From the NCBI RefSeq assembly GCF_947498515.1, contig NZ_CANMKO010000009.1, positions 146,136 to 210,135 on the forward strand: a DNA stretch of 64,000 nt. Reading direction: 5' to 3'. A program made the translations under genes and the position numbers. Below, piece by piece: positions 1 to 8,568 of the stretch; the first letter of the stretch is position 1; each line of letters begins with the position of its first letter. Source of the DNA: an uncultured Pelagimonas sp. Lineage in GTDB: Bacteria; Pseudomonadota; Alphaproteobacteria; Rhodobacterales; Rhodobacteraceae. The notes under the pieces are model-generated. The model was not told where the DNA came from. It ran no database searches and worked only from the letters and a program-made list of their open reading frames with translations.

Positions 1-1
1 G

Positions 2-2452
2 GTCAACGCCTATCTGGCCGAAGACAGCCTTGCCGACCGGATCAATCGCGGGTTGCTTGACCTGACCTTGACCGAAGCCGTTGCGAAGTATCGCGAAGCG
101 GTGGATCAGGGCCTTCTCAAGATCATGTCCAAAATGGGGATTTCGGTGATTTCCTCCTATCGTGGTGGTTTGAACTTTGAGGCCGTTGGCCTGTCGCGGG
201 CGATGTGTGCAGAATTCTTCCCCGGCATGATCAGCCGTATTTCTGGCATCGGCCTTGGCGGTTTGCAGAAAAAAGCCGAAGAAATCCACGCCTTGGCCTA
301 TGCCAATGGTCAGGATGTCTTGCCGATTGGTGGTTTTTACAAAGCGCGTAAATCCGGTGAAACCCACGCGTGGGGCGCACAGACCATGCATTTGCTGCAA
401 TCGGCCTGTGACCGTGCCAGCTATGAGATGTGGAAGACCTATTCCAAAGCGATGCAGGCCAACCCGCCGATCCATCTTCGCGATCTGTTGGCGATCAAGC
501 CCTTGGGCGAGCCGATCAACATCGAAGAAGTGGAAAGCATCACTTCGATCCGCAAGCGTTTCGTGACGCCGGGCATGTCCCTTGGCGCGCTGTCGCCTGA
601 GGCGCATAAAACGCTTAACGTGGCGATGAACCGGATCGGTGCAAAGTCGGATTCCGGTGAGGGCGGCGAAGATCCGGCACATTTTGTACCGGAGCCAAAT
701 GGCGACAACCCGAGTGCGAAGATCAAGCAGGTGGCCTCGGGTCGGTTTGGTGTCACAGCCGAATATCTGAACCACTGTGAAGAGCTTGAGATCAAGGTAG
801 CTCAGGGCGCGAAACCCGGTGAGGGTGGTCAGCTTCCGGGGATGAAAGTCACCGATCTGATTGCGCGTCTGCGCCATTCGACCAAAGGCGTGACGCTTAT
901 TTCGCCGCCTCCGCATCACGACATCTATTCGATCGAAGACCTTGCGCAGCTGATCTATGACCTTAAGCAGATCAACCCGCGCTGTAAGGTGACGGTGAAA
1001 TTGGTGGCGTCCTCGGGCGTTGGCACAATTGCCGCCGGTGTGGCCAAGGCCGAGGCCGATGTGATCCTGATTTCGGGTCACAATGGCGGCACAGGTGCCT
1101 CGCCTGCGACCTCGATCAAACACGCCGGTTTGCCATGGGAAATGGGTCTGACCGAAGCGCATCAGGTTCTGGCGATGAACAAGCTGCGCGACCGGGTGAC
1201 ATTGCGGACCGATGGCGGTTTGCGCACCGGGCGTGACATTGTCATGGCGGCGATGCTGGGGGCCGAGGAGTATGGTATCGGCACCGCGGCGCTGATCGCG
1301 ATGGGCTGTATCATGGTCCGTCAGTGTCAGTCCAACACCTGCCCGGTTGGGGTTTGTACGCAGGATCAAGACCTGCGCGACAAGTTCACCGGTTCGGCGG
1401 ATAAGGTTGTGAACCTGATCACCTTCTACGCACAAGAAGTGCGTGAGATTTTGGCCTCGATTGGTGCCAAAACCTTGGACGAAGTGATTGGCCGTGCTGA
1501 TCTGTTGTCTCAGGTGTCGCGTGGGTCCGAGCATCTGGATGACCTGGATTTGAACCCGTTGTTGATCCGTGTCGATGGGTCGGATGACATCGTTTATGAC
1601 CGGGATCGTGGTCGTAACGAGGTGCCTGATACGCTAGATGCGGAGATCGTGCGCGACGCGGCCCGCTTCCTTGAGGATGGGGAGAAGATGCAGCTGTCTT
1701 ATGCGGTGATGAACACCCATCGGACCGTGGGCACACGGACATCGAGCCACATCGTGCAGAAGTTCGGCATGCGCAACGCGTTGCAGCCCGATCATTTGCA
1801 CGTCAAGCTGACCGGCTCGGCGGGTCAGTCGTTGGGGGCCTTTGCGGCACCGGGGCTGAAGATCGAAGTGTCGGGTGATGCGAACGACTATGTTGGCAAG
1901 GGCCTTTCGGGGGGCACGGTTGTTGTGCGTCCACCGTTGGTGTCGCCGCTGACCGCGTCGGAAAACACCATCATCGGCAACACGGTTTTGTACGGTGCGA
2001 CAGACGGTTACCTGTTTGCAGCGGGCCGCGCCGGTGAGCGTTTTGCGGTTCGGAACTCGGGTGCGAGCGTGGTGATTGAGGGCTGTGGCAGCAACGGTTG
2101 TGAATATATGACCGGTGGTGTTGCGGTGATCCTTGGCTCGATCGGGGCGAACTTTGGCGCGGGGATGACCGGCGGCATGGCGTATCTTTATGACCCTGAA
2201 GGTTTGGCCGATGATCTGATGAACATGGAAGGTTTGGTAACCTGTCCGGTGGTGACGCCGGAATGGGAAGCCCAGCTTTTGGGATTGATCGAGCGCCATG
2301 TGGCCGAGACCCGGAGCCGCAAGGGTGAGGAAATCTTGCAGAACTGGGATCTTGAGAAGGCCAATTTCGTGCAGGTTTGCCCGAAGGAGATGTTGGACAA
2401 GATCAAGCACCCGCTTGGGATTGAGGATCAACTGGCCGTTCCTGCGGAGTAA
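2..2452 (+). CDS. gltB: Glutamate synthase (NADPH) large subunit, 5' end outside window
   Basis: The frame is open from base 2 with no start, so about 816 C-terminal residues of a roughly 1,500-residue protein are present. The enzyme transfers the glutamine amide nitrogen to 2-oxoglutarate to make glutamate in nitrogen assimilation. Visible parts are the FMN-binding synthase barrel (SGHNGGTGASP), then the 3Fe-4S cysteines in CIMVRQCQSNTCPVGVCTQ (spacing C-x5-C-x4-C) near bases 1306-1370, then the C-terminal glycine-rich GXGXG beta-helix domain. The N-terminal glutaminase domain and gltD are not in the window. A TTG at 53 is an internal leucine codon, not a start. A terminator follows at 2640. 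Confidence 0.97.
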   Translation, partial: VNAYLAEDSLADRINRGLLDLTLTEAVAKYREAVDQGLLKIMSKMGISVISSYRGGLNFEAVGLSRAMCAEFFPGMISRISGIGLGGLQKKAEEIHALAYANGQDVLPIGGFYKARKSGETHAWGAQTMHLLQSACDRASYEMWKTYSKAMQANPPIHLRDLLAIKPLGEPINIEEVESITSIRKRFVTPGMSLGALSPEAHKTLNVAMNRIGAKSDSGEGGEDPAHFVPEPNGDNPSAKIKQVASGRFGVTAEYLNHCEELEIKVAQGAKPGEGGQLPGMKVTDLIARLRHSTKGVTLISPPPHHDIYSIEDLAQLIYDLKQINPRCKVTVKLVASSGVGTIAAGVAKAEADVILISGHNGGTGASPATSIKHAGLPWEMGLTEAHQVLAMNKLRDRVTLRTDGGLRTGRDIVMAAMLGAEEYGIGTAALIAMGCIMVRQCQSNTCPVGVCTQDQDLRDKFTGSADKVVNLITFYAQEVREILASIGAKTLDEVIGRADLLSQVSRGSEHLDDLDLNPLLIRVDGSDDIVYDRDRGRNEVPDTLDAEIVRDAARFLEDGEKMQLSYAVMNTHRTVGTRTSSHIVQKFGMRNALQPDHLHVKLTGSAGQSLGAFAAPGLKIEVSGDANDYVGKGLSGGTVVVRPPLVSPLTASENTIIGNTVLYGATDGYLFAAGRAGERFAVRNSGASVVIEGCGSNGCEYMTGGVAVILGSIGANFGAGMTGGMAYLYDPEGLADDLMNMEGLVTCPVVTPEWEAQLLGLIERHVAETRSRKGEEILQNWDLEKANFVQVCPKEMLDKIKHPLGIEDQLAVPAE

Positions 2453-2457
2453 GTTAG

Positions 2458-2567
2458 AGCCTGTTCAGTTCAAATGAATTCACCTAGCAGAGCGAACGCG
2501 TTGTGCTTTGCAAACGCTGCCTCGCGCTGCTGAGTGAATGCTTGAATCCGATCAAACTGAACACGCT
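2458..2567. repeat. 110-bp imperfect palindromic intergenic element
   Basis: The ends are near-perfect inverted copies: AGCCTGTTCAGTT on the left and the complement of AACTGAACACGCT on the right. Homology between arms continues inward through GAATTCACCTAGCAG against GCTGCTGAGTGAATGCTTGAATC, with an indel. The element has no ORF. It starts 5 bases after the gltB stop and precedes the gltB terminator. It resembles dispersed palindromic repeats I remember from roseobacter genomes, but only one copy is in this window. Confidence 0.6.
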
Positions 2568-2639
2568 GTAGACGGGTGCGGCGCTATTTGCGATGCAAAG
2601 GCGCCCCGCCCACCGTCCCATTTGGCGCTAAAGATAAAG

Positions 2640-2667
2640 CCCCGCTGACTTTGGTCGGCGGGGTTTT
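2640..2667 (+). terminator. Rho-independent terminator of gltB
   Basis: The stem CCCCGC/GCGGGG (2640-2645 with 2658-2663) is followed directly by TTTT. It lies about 190 bases beyond the gltB stop codon. Confidence 0.75.
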
Positions 2668-2829
2668 GCATTACGCAGGGTAAATTACCTTGATTTTGCC
2701 ACAAATCCGGCACGCCTCCGGCAGGATTGGTGAGCAGGGTTAACGTATTGCAAAAGTGTGGGTGACGAGTGACCCAGTATTGTTTGAAAATGTTGCCCGG
2801 ATGCCCCTGGTTTATTCAGTCCGGGATAG

Positions 2830-2861
2830 GGCACCCCGCGTCTGTGGGGTGCCGCGCTTTT
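2830..2861 (+). terminator. Terminator-like hairpin upstream of mtgA
   Basis: A perfect 8-bp stem GGCACCCC/GGGGTGCC (2830-2837 with 2846-2853) is followed by GCGCTTTT. It lies before mtgA and after the gltB terminator, so it would end a separate short transcript starting somewhere in 2670-2830, or act as an attenuator for mtgA. No ORF is visible in 2668-2829. Confidence 0.5.
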
Positions 2862-2902
2862 CAGGTTTTGAGTCTGGTGTGTGGGCGGTATAGAACGTGA
2901 TT

Positions 2903-3649
2903 ATGGCAGCAAAGAAGACATCCCCAAAGAGCGGTAAAACGGCGGGTAAACCGCGCAAAGCGAAACCAGCGGCTCGGTTTCGGCCGATCCGATGGTTGAT
3001 ACGCAAGGCGATTTGGGCAGGAGTGATTGGCATGGGCATTATGATGTTGGCCGTGGTGATTTACGCCGGGCTTAATCCGCCGACGACCCATACGATGTGG
3101 TCCGAGGGCAAGCGTTTGGGCCATGTTGATCAGCATTGGGTCGATGTGGATGAGGTTGCGCCGGTGATGTTGCGGTCGGTTGTTGCGGCGGAGGACGCGA
3201 ATTTCTGCAACCACTGGGGGTTTGACATGGATGCGATCCGGGCGGCGATTGCCGAAGGCGCGCAGCGTGGGGGCAGCACGATTTCCCAGCAGGTGGTGAA
3301 GAACGTCTATTTCTGGCAGGAGCGCAGCTATGTACGCAAAGCGCTGGAAGGGGTGATGACGCCGATGGTGGAAGCGGTGTGGAGCAAGCGGCGGATTTTG
3401 GAAGTTTACCTGAATGTGGCTGAATTTGATCAGGGTGTGTTTGGGGTTGAGGCGGCGGCGCAGCATTATTTTGGCGTGGCCCCGGATCGGTTGAGCGCGC
3501 GTCAAGCGGCGTTGTTGGCGGCCGTTTTGCCAAGCCCGAAAAAGCGCAGCGCCTCGCGCCCCTCGACATTTGTGAGCAAACGCGCGCGGGTTATTCAGGA
3601 CGGCGCGGCGACGATCAAACGGGATGGGCGCGCCGATTGTTTTGAGTGA
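2903..3649 (+). CDS. mtgA: Monofunctional biosynthetic peptidoglycan transglycosylase
   Basis: This GT51 enzyme polymerises lipid II into glycan strands at the outer face of the inner membrane. The 248-residue protein has a basic lysine-rich cytoplasmic tail, one membrane segment (about residues 33-55) and the GT51 motifs in order: VVAAEDANFCNHWGFD (catalytic Glu), RGGSTISQQVVKN, RKALEGVMTP.VEAVWSKRRILEVYLN, then AAQHYFG. No transpeptidase domain follows, which separates it from class A PBPs. A GTG two codons upstream (2897) is in frame; the ATG at 2903 is preferred. Confidence 0.95.
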   Translation: MAAKKTSPKSGKTAGKPRKAKPAARFRPIRWLIRKAIWAGVIGMGIMMLAVVIYAGLNPPTTHTMWSEGKRLGHVDQHWVDVDEVAPVMLRSVVAAEDANFCNHWGFDMDAIRAAIAEGAQRGGSTISQQVVKNVYFWQERSYVRKALEGVMTPMVEAVWSKRRILEVYLNVAEFDQGVFGVEAAAQHYFGVAPDRLSARQAALLAAVLPSPKKRSASRPSTFVSKRARVIQDGAATIKRDGRADCFE

Positions 3650-3664
3650 AAACAAGGTGTTGGC

Positions 3665-4509
3665 TTGGATTTTCGACGGCTCCAGGTTTTGTATGATTTA
3701 AACGCCGCCGCTCAAAGCATGGGCCGGAGCGCGATATTGGATCTTGATGATCTATCGGGGATGTCTGGGCGGTGGGATGCCGAGTTCAACGACGATGTGT
3801 GGGGTGACGCGGTTGGGGCGGAGGATGATCCCGACGGTTGTCTTGTGGCGTCGCTACAGCTTTTGGCGGGCGCGGTTTTAGGGTCGGACAAGGCGCAGGG
3901 GCTGGATTGGCTTTGGGACGAGAACCGCGATTTTTATCACGCGGCCCCGGTGATGGTGCGCGCGGCGATCATGCAGGCGCTGGGTTGGGTTGCCCGGTAT
4001 GGCGGGCAGGTGTTTGAACCGATGCCCAATGCAGAGGCGCGTTTGTCGCGGGATTTGCCCGAGGTTGAAGCGCAACTGATTGCGGTGGCCAAGGCGATGA
4101 CGGCGGAGGAAGTTGATGCCGTTACCAGGGTTGTTTGGTGCGATGACTGGCGAAGGCATAAGGCCGCTTTGCAAGGCATGTTGGCGAGTGCCGATGTGGC
4201 CTATCCGGCAGAGGACAAGACCTGGTATCCGGCAGAGGCGGTGGAATCGACCGCGCATATGCCTAAGTCTGTGGGATATGCCCCTTGTTTGGCAATTGTA
4301 GTTTTGATGCGGTGCGCGGCGGCGATGTGCGCGACTTTTTGATGGGCAGCTTTGGGCAGATTGTTCGGACGGCTCGTGAATTTCCGACGGTCCAACGGCG
4401 CGCAGTGATGGCTGGTATGCGGTATCTTTACGAGAGCAACTCCGATTGGGGCCCCGGATCAGAGATTCAGGTTGGTCTGCGGTCCTGTCTGGACAGCGCA
4501 ATCATTTAA
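3665..4509 (+). pseudogene. Hypothetical protein, frameshifted near its 3' end
   Basis: A TTG start at 3665 has a good Shine-Dalgarno (AAGGTG at 3654-3659). The first frame runs to 4342, but its last residues after about 4284 look non-native. Coding-like sequence continues one frame back from 4285 (FGNCSFDAVRGGDVRDFLM...) to the stop at 4509. The switch point is a CCCC run at 4281-4284, so one base may be missing through mutation or sequencing error. The product would be about 280 residues, acidic and mostly helical, with no recognised domain. It follows mtgA by 15 bases in the same direction. I cannot assign a function. Confidence 0.6.
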
Positions 4510-4521
4510 CCATCCGAGCGG

Positions 4522-5253
4522 CTAAATAAGGGTGTTCGCCTCGATCGTGTCCTTGAAACGGTCCTGAGGGAGCAATTTGAAACGGTCTTCGGTTCCAGTC
4601 GCCGAAATGATCCGGTCGCATCGAAAGGTGCGCGGCGATTTGCGCAGGTGGTCAAAAGCGAGAACGTACCAGATCGGGTAGTTGAGCAGCAGGTAATGCG
4701 GTTCGATTGTGCGAGTAGAGGGTGTTGTGTCTTCGCGTTGATAGCGGATTGTGAGCGCGGATTGATCGAGAAAGGCCTGATGCAGGCGCTGAACGGCGCG
4801 AGGCGGGGCGCTTGCCTTTGTGGATTGAACATGGGGTGAGGCCGATGTGCCGATCAGGATACGGGATTTCAACCGCGCCACCCGCGCCCGTTTGTCAGGG
4901 GAAAACGAGGCGATCAGCTGGCGGCGGACCGACCCGAGCTTGGCCAGAAAAAGCGGCGATTGCATTTGTTCGGCGACGGCAAGGGAAATGAGCAAATCCA
5001 CCGCTTCGGGGTAAGACAGGTTGAGCCGCCCAACGCCCCAGTGATGGTCAAGACGCACTCCGCCACCGCGGCCACGATCAGCCTCAATCGGGAGACCTTG
5101 GTCGCGCAGAATTTGCAAATCACGGGTGAGCGTTCGGTTGCTGACGCCGTGTTCCTTTGCCAGATCGGCAATGGTGTGCGGGCGATCCTGTTTCAGGGTG
5201 GCGGTCAGGCGATCCAGCCGCTCCAATCGGGTTAGGGCAGAGCTACGGGGCAT
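4522..5253 (-). CDS. WYL-domain transcriptional regulator (YafY-like)
   Basis: The 243-residue protein has an N-terminal winged helix-turn-helix (residues 10-60: TIADLAKEHGVSNRTLTRDLQILRDQGLPIEADRGRGGGVRL) and a C-terminal WYL ligand-sensing domain (about 150-235, with TIRYQ...IEPHYLLLNYPIWYVLAFDHLRKSPRTFRCDRI). It is divergent from the small barrel enzyme at 5324. A perfect inverted repeat GTCAT-AAA-ATGAC sits between them and is the likely operator. A second member of the same family is at 40494. Confidence 0.9.
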   Translation of the reverse strand: MPRSSALTRLERLDRLTATLKQDRPHTIADLAKEHGVSNRTLTRDLQILRDQGLPIEADRGRGGGVRLDHHWGVGRLNLSYPEAVDLLISLAVAEQMQSPLFLAKLGSVRRQLIASFSPDKRARVARLKSRILIGTSASPHVQSTKASAPPRAVQRLHQAFLDQSALTIRYQREDTTPSTRTIEPHYLLLNYPIWYVLAFDHLRKSPRTFRCDRIISATGTEDRFKLLPQDRFKDTIEANTLI

Positions 5254-5264
5254 TAAACAAATAG

Positions 5265-5277
5265 GTCATAAAATGAC
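5265..5277. promoter_or_regulatory. Candidate WYL regulator operator
   Basis: A perfect inverted repeat GTCAT-AAA-ATGAC lies in the 70-bp divergent gap, 12 bases before the regulator start and 47 before the enzyme start. Assignment to this regulator is inferred from position only. Confidence 0.45.
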
Positions 5278-5323
5278 GTATTTAGCAATATCTGATGATC
5301 ATCACAGGAATAGGAGATGACAG

Positions 5324-5656
5324 ATGGAAAACGTCACAGTTTTTGCCCCGATCCGCTTGGCCCAAGGTAAAACCGAAGCAGATTTGCTTGCGGCGTCAGC
5401 GGTGTTTCAACGGGAGTTTGTGGATTTAGAACCGGGCGTTTTACGCCGAGAGTTGGTGCGCAAGCCGGATGGGAGTTATTTGGATATCGTGCAGTTTCGC
5501 AGTGCACAGGATTACGAAGAGGTCACGCGCAAAGAAATGCAATCGCCTGTTTGCGCTGCGTTTTTTGCGGTGATGGATATGAGCACGGCGGAGGAAGATA
5601 TGGCGGCGATGGAGGTTATGGTCTCGCTTGAAAGCCATGTACGCGGGGCAGGTTAA
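5324..5656 (+). CDS. Small ABM-like / dimeric alpha-beta barrel protein
   Basis: The 110-residue protein has the size and strand-helix pattern of antibiotic-biosynthesis-monooxygenase (ferredoxin-like) folds: VTVFAPIRLAQGKTEADLLAA, GVLRRELVRKPDGSYLDIVQFRSAQDYEEV, then a helix and a final strand MEVMVSLESH. No catalytic residue can be named. AGGAG lies upstream of the ATG. It is divergent from the WYL regulator, which probably controls it. The substrate is unknown. Confidence 0.75.
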   Translation: MENVTVFAPIRLAQGKTEADLLAASAVFQREFVDLEPGVLRRELVRKPDGSYLDIVQFRSAQDYEEVTRKEMQSPVCAAFFAVMDMSTAEEDMAAMEVMVSLESHVRGAG

Positions 5657-5672
5657 AGAGAGCCGCGCAAGG

Positions 5673-5736
5673 CGGGCGCGTCTAAAATCCATCCATGGAT
5701 TTTGCAAATTCCGTGCACGGAATTTGGATGCGCCCG
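5673..5736 (-). repeat. Three-way-junction double-hairpin element, copy 1
   Basis: Hairpin A is AAAATCCAT-CC-ATGGATTTT (5684-5703). Hairpin B is AAATTCCGTGCACGGAATTT (5706-5725), two bases away. The flanks GGGCGCGTCT and GGATGCGCCC (5674-5683, 5726-5735) pair over 10 bp with two wobbles, enclosing both hairpins. It lies between two convergent genes, 17 bases past the minus-strand tpm-like stop. Confidence 0.8.
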
Positions 5737-5753
5737 GTCTTTGCGAGATCGCC

Positions 5754-6392
5754 CTATTTTCGGGTCAGGAGCCAGGTTTCTTCGAGGCCTTGGGTGCGTT
5801 CGCCGAGCGGGCCATCCAGCGGGTGTTGTGCCAGTTTGGTCAACGCGTAGGTCGCGGCGTAGTGGTTTATCAGCTCTGGCTGAGGGACAGAGAAAGGTGG
5901 GCCATCCGATAGGGTTTGGTCGTAGTCAAAGCTTATCAGAAGCTGGGGCGCGGATTGGGTGATTTCGGTGATATGCGCCGCGTATTGTTGGCGCGTTTCC
6001 GGGGGCAGGGCAACGATGGCGGCCCGGTCATAGATCGCATTGATAGGGCTGAGGAAGTCGGCGGTGAGGTCAAAAATGTCGCCGCAAAAGAGGGTGAGGT
6101 TGCCGGCAGATGTCCGGGTGAGCGCGCCGATGTTTTGTCTCTCGGGGATGAGGTCGAGACGATCAAAGACCTCATCGACGGCGTCTTGATGGAATTCGAT
6201 GCCAATGACATGCAGGTCGCGGGACAGAAGCCAATCGAGATCGAGGCTTTTGCCGCAGAGCGGTACAAATACCGTGTCGCCGGGGCGCAGGTTGAGGGTT
6301 TTAAAATGGGTGATGAGCAAGGGGTTTGCCGCCGGTTCGTGAAAGCCTATCCGACCCTCTTGCCAGCGCGCTTGCCAGAATGATTTTTCCAT
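5754..6392 (-). CDS. tpm: Thiopurine S-methyltransferase-family protein
   Basis: This is a SAM-dependent methyltransferase of the bacterial TPMT family, which methylates thio-, seleno- or telluro-compounds; the natural substrate is uncertain. The 212-residue product matches the family from its start: FWQARWQEGRIGFHE, then VFVPLCGKSLDLDWL (SAM site), VIGIEFHQDAVDE, and IYDRAAIVALPPETRQQY. The ATG at 6392 is chosen because the 24 residues of upstream open frame do not resemble the family. Its 3' end carries copy 1 of the double-hairpin element. Confidence 0.92.
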   Translation of the reverse strand: MEKSFWQARWQEGRIGFHEPAANPLLITHFKTLNLRPGDTVFVPLCGKSLDLDWLLSRDLHVIGIEFHQDAVDEVFDRLDLIPERQNIGALTRTSAGNLTLFCGDIFDLTADFLSPINAIYDRAAIVALPPETRQQYAAHITEITQSAPQLLISFDYDQTLSDGPPFSVPQPELINHYAATYALTKLAQHPLDGPLGERTQGLEETWLLTRK

Positions 6393-6443
6393 AGGTGCCT
6401 CGTTTGCGTAATGATCAACGCGATGATTTGTAGAACTTGAAGT

Positions 6444-6457
6444 GTGATTTAGGTCAA
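6444..6457. promoter_or_regulatory. FNR/FixK-like half-degenerate box
   Basis: GTGAT-TTAG-GTCAA matches the FNR-type consensus TTGAT-N4-ATCAA at 8 of 10 positions. It lies in the 168-bp divergent gap between the TPMT-like gene and the GST gene. Single matches like this arise by chance, so confidence is low. Confidence 0.25.
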
Positions 6458-6561
6458 GCGCCAAAATGCCGAAGTTGGATTCCCCCTATCAGGGGAGTTG
6501 AAACCCATGCGGTTTCGCGGATATTAGGGCAGTGTTTCCCGTATCAGGATAAGTGTCGCAC

Positions 6562-7227
6562 ATGGCCAAGCTCTATCACGTTCCGCTCTCTCCGTTTTGC
6601 CGCAAGGTACGCTTGTCGCTGGCGGAAAAGAAGATTGAATGCGAGTTGGTCGAGGAGCGCTATTGGGAGAAAGACGCCGATTTTCTGCGCCGCAATCCGG
6701 CGGCCAAGGTGCCGGTTCTGAAGATCGACGGCAAGACCATGGCCGAAAGCGCGGCGATTTGCGAATGGGTTGAGGAAAAGTACCCTGAGCCGAGCCTTAT
6801 GCCGAAGTCGGCGGATGCGCGGTACGAGGTGCGTCGGATTGTGAGCTGGTTTGACGATAAGTTTCATAATGAGGTGACGTCGAAGCTTCTCTATGAGCGG
6901 GTCAACAAAAAGATCATGAAAGCCGGGTTCCCCGATAGTGGCAATGTCAAAGCCGGGGCCAAGGCGGTCAAATATCACCTCGACTATATGTCCTGGCTTT
7001 TGGATCATCGCCGTTGGTTGGCGGGGGATTCCATGACCTTGGCGGATTTTGCCGCCGCCGCGCATTTGTCATCGCTCGACTATATTTCGGATGTGGATTG
7101 GAACCGCTCTGAGGTGGTCAAGGATTGGTATGCCAAGATCAAGTCGCGTCCGGCGTTTCGGGCGATTTTGCAGGATCAGGTGCCGGGTTTCCCGCCGCCT
7201 GCGCATTATGCCGATCTTGATTTTTGA
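6562..7227 (+). CDS. Glutathione S-transferase family protein
   Basis: The 221-residue protein has an N-terminal thioredoxin-fold domain (LYHVPLSPFCRKVRLSLAEK, with the active-site region SPFCRK and the cis-proline region KVPVL, then ESAAICEWVEEKYP as the glutathione-contacting motif). The C-terminal helical domain contains LAGDSMTLADFAAAAHLSSLDY. The substrate is unknown. The ATG at 6562 is chosen over an in-frame GTG at 6553. queG follows after an 80-bp gap that holds a structured repeat, and the two are probably co-transcribed. Confidence 0.93.
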   Translation: MAKLYHVPLSPFCRKVRLSLAEKKIECELVEERYWEKDADFLRRNPAAKVPVLKIDGKTMAESAAICEWVEEKYPEPSLMPKSADARYEVRRIVSWFDDKFHNEVTSKLLYERVNKKIMKAGFPDSGNVKAGAKAVKYHLDYMSWLLDHRRWLAGDSMTLADFAAAAHLSSLDYISDVDWNRSEVVKDWYAKIKSRPAFRAILQDQVPGFPPPAHYADLDF

Positions 7228-7236
7228 TGTGGCGTT

Positions 7237-7306
7237 AGGGAGGGGCGCGGCCCCTCTTGGCCCATGCGGGCCAATTCACCCCGGGATATTTGGGGAAAGA
7301 AGAAAC
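7237..7306 (+). repeat. Structured intergenic repeat family 2, copy A
   Basis: Hairpin 1 is GAGGGGC-GCG-GCCCCTC (7240-7256). Hairpin 2 is TTGGCCC-ATGC-GGGCCAA (7257-7274). A conserved tail reads CACCCCGGGATATTTGGGG then AAAGAAGAA. The purine-rich end lies just upstream of queG and may serve as its ribosome binding site. Copy B is at 52378. Confidence 0.75.
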
Positions 7307-7307
7307 C

Positions 7308-8375
7308 ATGAGTGGTGATCTCAAGGCGGCTTTGGTTGCAGAGGCCGAGGCGGTTGGATTTGCCGATTGCCGGGTCTGTCGCCCCGATGCGGTGCCGCAG
7401 GTTATGGAGCGGTTGCAGGCCTATTTGGACGATGGGCGGCATGGGCAGATGGGCTGGATGGCGGAGCGGGTGCATTGGCGCGGGGCACCAGATGCGCTTT
7501 GGCCCGAAGCGAAATCGGTCATCATGTTGGCAGAGAATTATGGCCCCGATGTCGATCCACGCGCGGTTTTGGAGCAGCGGGATTGCGGGGCGATCAGCGT
7601 TTATGCCCAGAACAAGGATTACCACGACGTTGCCAAAAAGCGGTTGAAGCGGTTGGGACGCTGGTTGATCGAGGCGGCGGGCAAGCAGGGGCAAGAGGCG
7701 CAGATCAAGGTGTTTGTCGATACCGCTCCGGTGATGGAAAAGCCGCTTGGCATGGCCGCCGGGTTAGGTTGGCAGGGCAAGCACAGCAATCTGGTCAGTC
7801 GCAAACTGGGATCGTGGTTTTTCCTTGGGGCGATCTTTACGACTCTGGAGTTTAAGCCAGATGAGGCGGGGGTGGATCGCTGTGGTCAATGCCGCGCCTG
7901 TTTGGATGTCTGCCCGACAGATGCCTTTCCGGCCCCCTATCAGGTCGATGCGCGGCGCTGTATTTCCTACCTGACGATCGAGCACAAAGGACCGGTGGAT
8001 CTGGGGCTGCGCAAGGGATTGGGCAATCACATCTATGGCTGTGACGATTGTCTGGCCGCTTGCCCGTGGAACAAGTTTGCGCAGGTGGCCTCGGAGATGA
8101 AATACCATGCCCGTGATGAGTTGCTTGCTCCGAAGCTGGCCGAGTTGGCGGTTTTGGATGATGCTGGGTTCCGGGCGTATTTCGCCGGGTCACCGATCAA
8201 GCGGGTTGGACGCGATCGATTTGTGCGCAACGTGTTATACGCCATCGGGAACTCGAATGATCCCGCCTTGCGCCCCGTGGCGCAGAGCCTATGCGAAGAT
8301 GAGGATGACACCGTCGCCGAGGCGGCGCGTTGGGCGGTGGCCGAGCTGGATCACTCCGGAGCGGCAGGCAGCTAG
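7308..8375 (+). CDS. queG: Epoxyqueuosine reductase
   Basis: QueG performs the last step of queuosine synthesis in tRNA, reducing epoxyqueuosine with cobalamin and two 4Fe-4S clusters. The 355-residue protein shows DUF1730-type N-terminal sequence ([14 protein letters not shown]), the core [14 protein letters not shown], then both cluster motifs: [16 protein letters not shown] and [16 protein letters not shown]-terminal HEAT-like segment ([13 protein letters not shown]...[12 protein letters not shown]) closes it. The ATG at 7308 is used; the 17 residues of open frame upstream fall inside the repeat. Confidence 0.96.
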   Translation: MSGDLKAALVAEAEAVGFADCRVCRPDAVPQVMERLQAYLDDGRHGQMGWMAERVHWRGAPDALWPEAKSVIMLAENYGPDVDPRAVLEQRDCGAISVYAQNKDYHDVAKKRLKRLGRWLIEAAGKQGQEAQIKVFVDTAPVMEKPLGMAAGLGWQGKHSNLVSRKLGSWFFLGAIFTTLEFKPDEAGVDRCGQCRACLDVCPTDAFPAPYQVDARRCISYLTIEHKGPVDLGLRKGLGNHIYGCDDCLAACPWNKFAQVASEMKYHARDELLAPKLAELAVLDDAGFRAYFAGSPIKRVGRDRFVRNVLYAIGNSNDPALRPVAQSLCEDEDDTVAEAARWAVAELDHSGAAGS

Positions 8376-8568
8376 AGGGGCGTCAGGCTGCCATCCCGAC
8401 GCCCCAGGTAATAGCCTAGTTCTTGGGAGAAATAGGGCTGTCACCCGCCGTTTACATAGGTGAACCGAGCGAATTTTGCGAGTCTTTCTCAAGCCTTCGT
8501 GAGCGATGTGACGCAAGGGTTTGCATCCGGGCCACGACGCCCTTTATCTAGGGGGTAGGAGAACGCGC

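Noticed and set aside
1634..2431. 265-codon minus-strand open frame in gltB
   Set aside because: It is antisense to the conserved GltB C-terminal domain.
2861..3655. 264-codon minus-strand open frame at mtgA
   Set aside because: It is antisense to a GT51 gene with all catalytic motifs.
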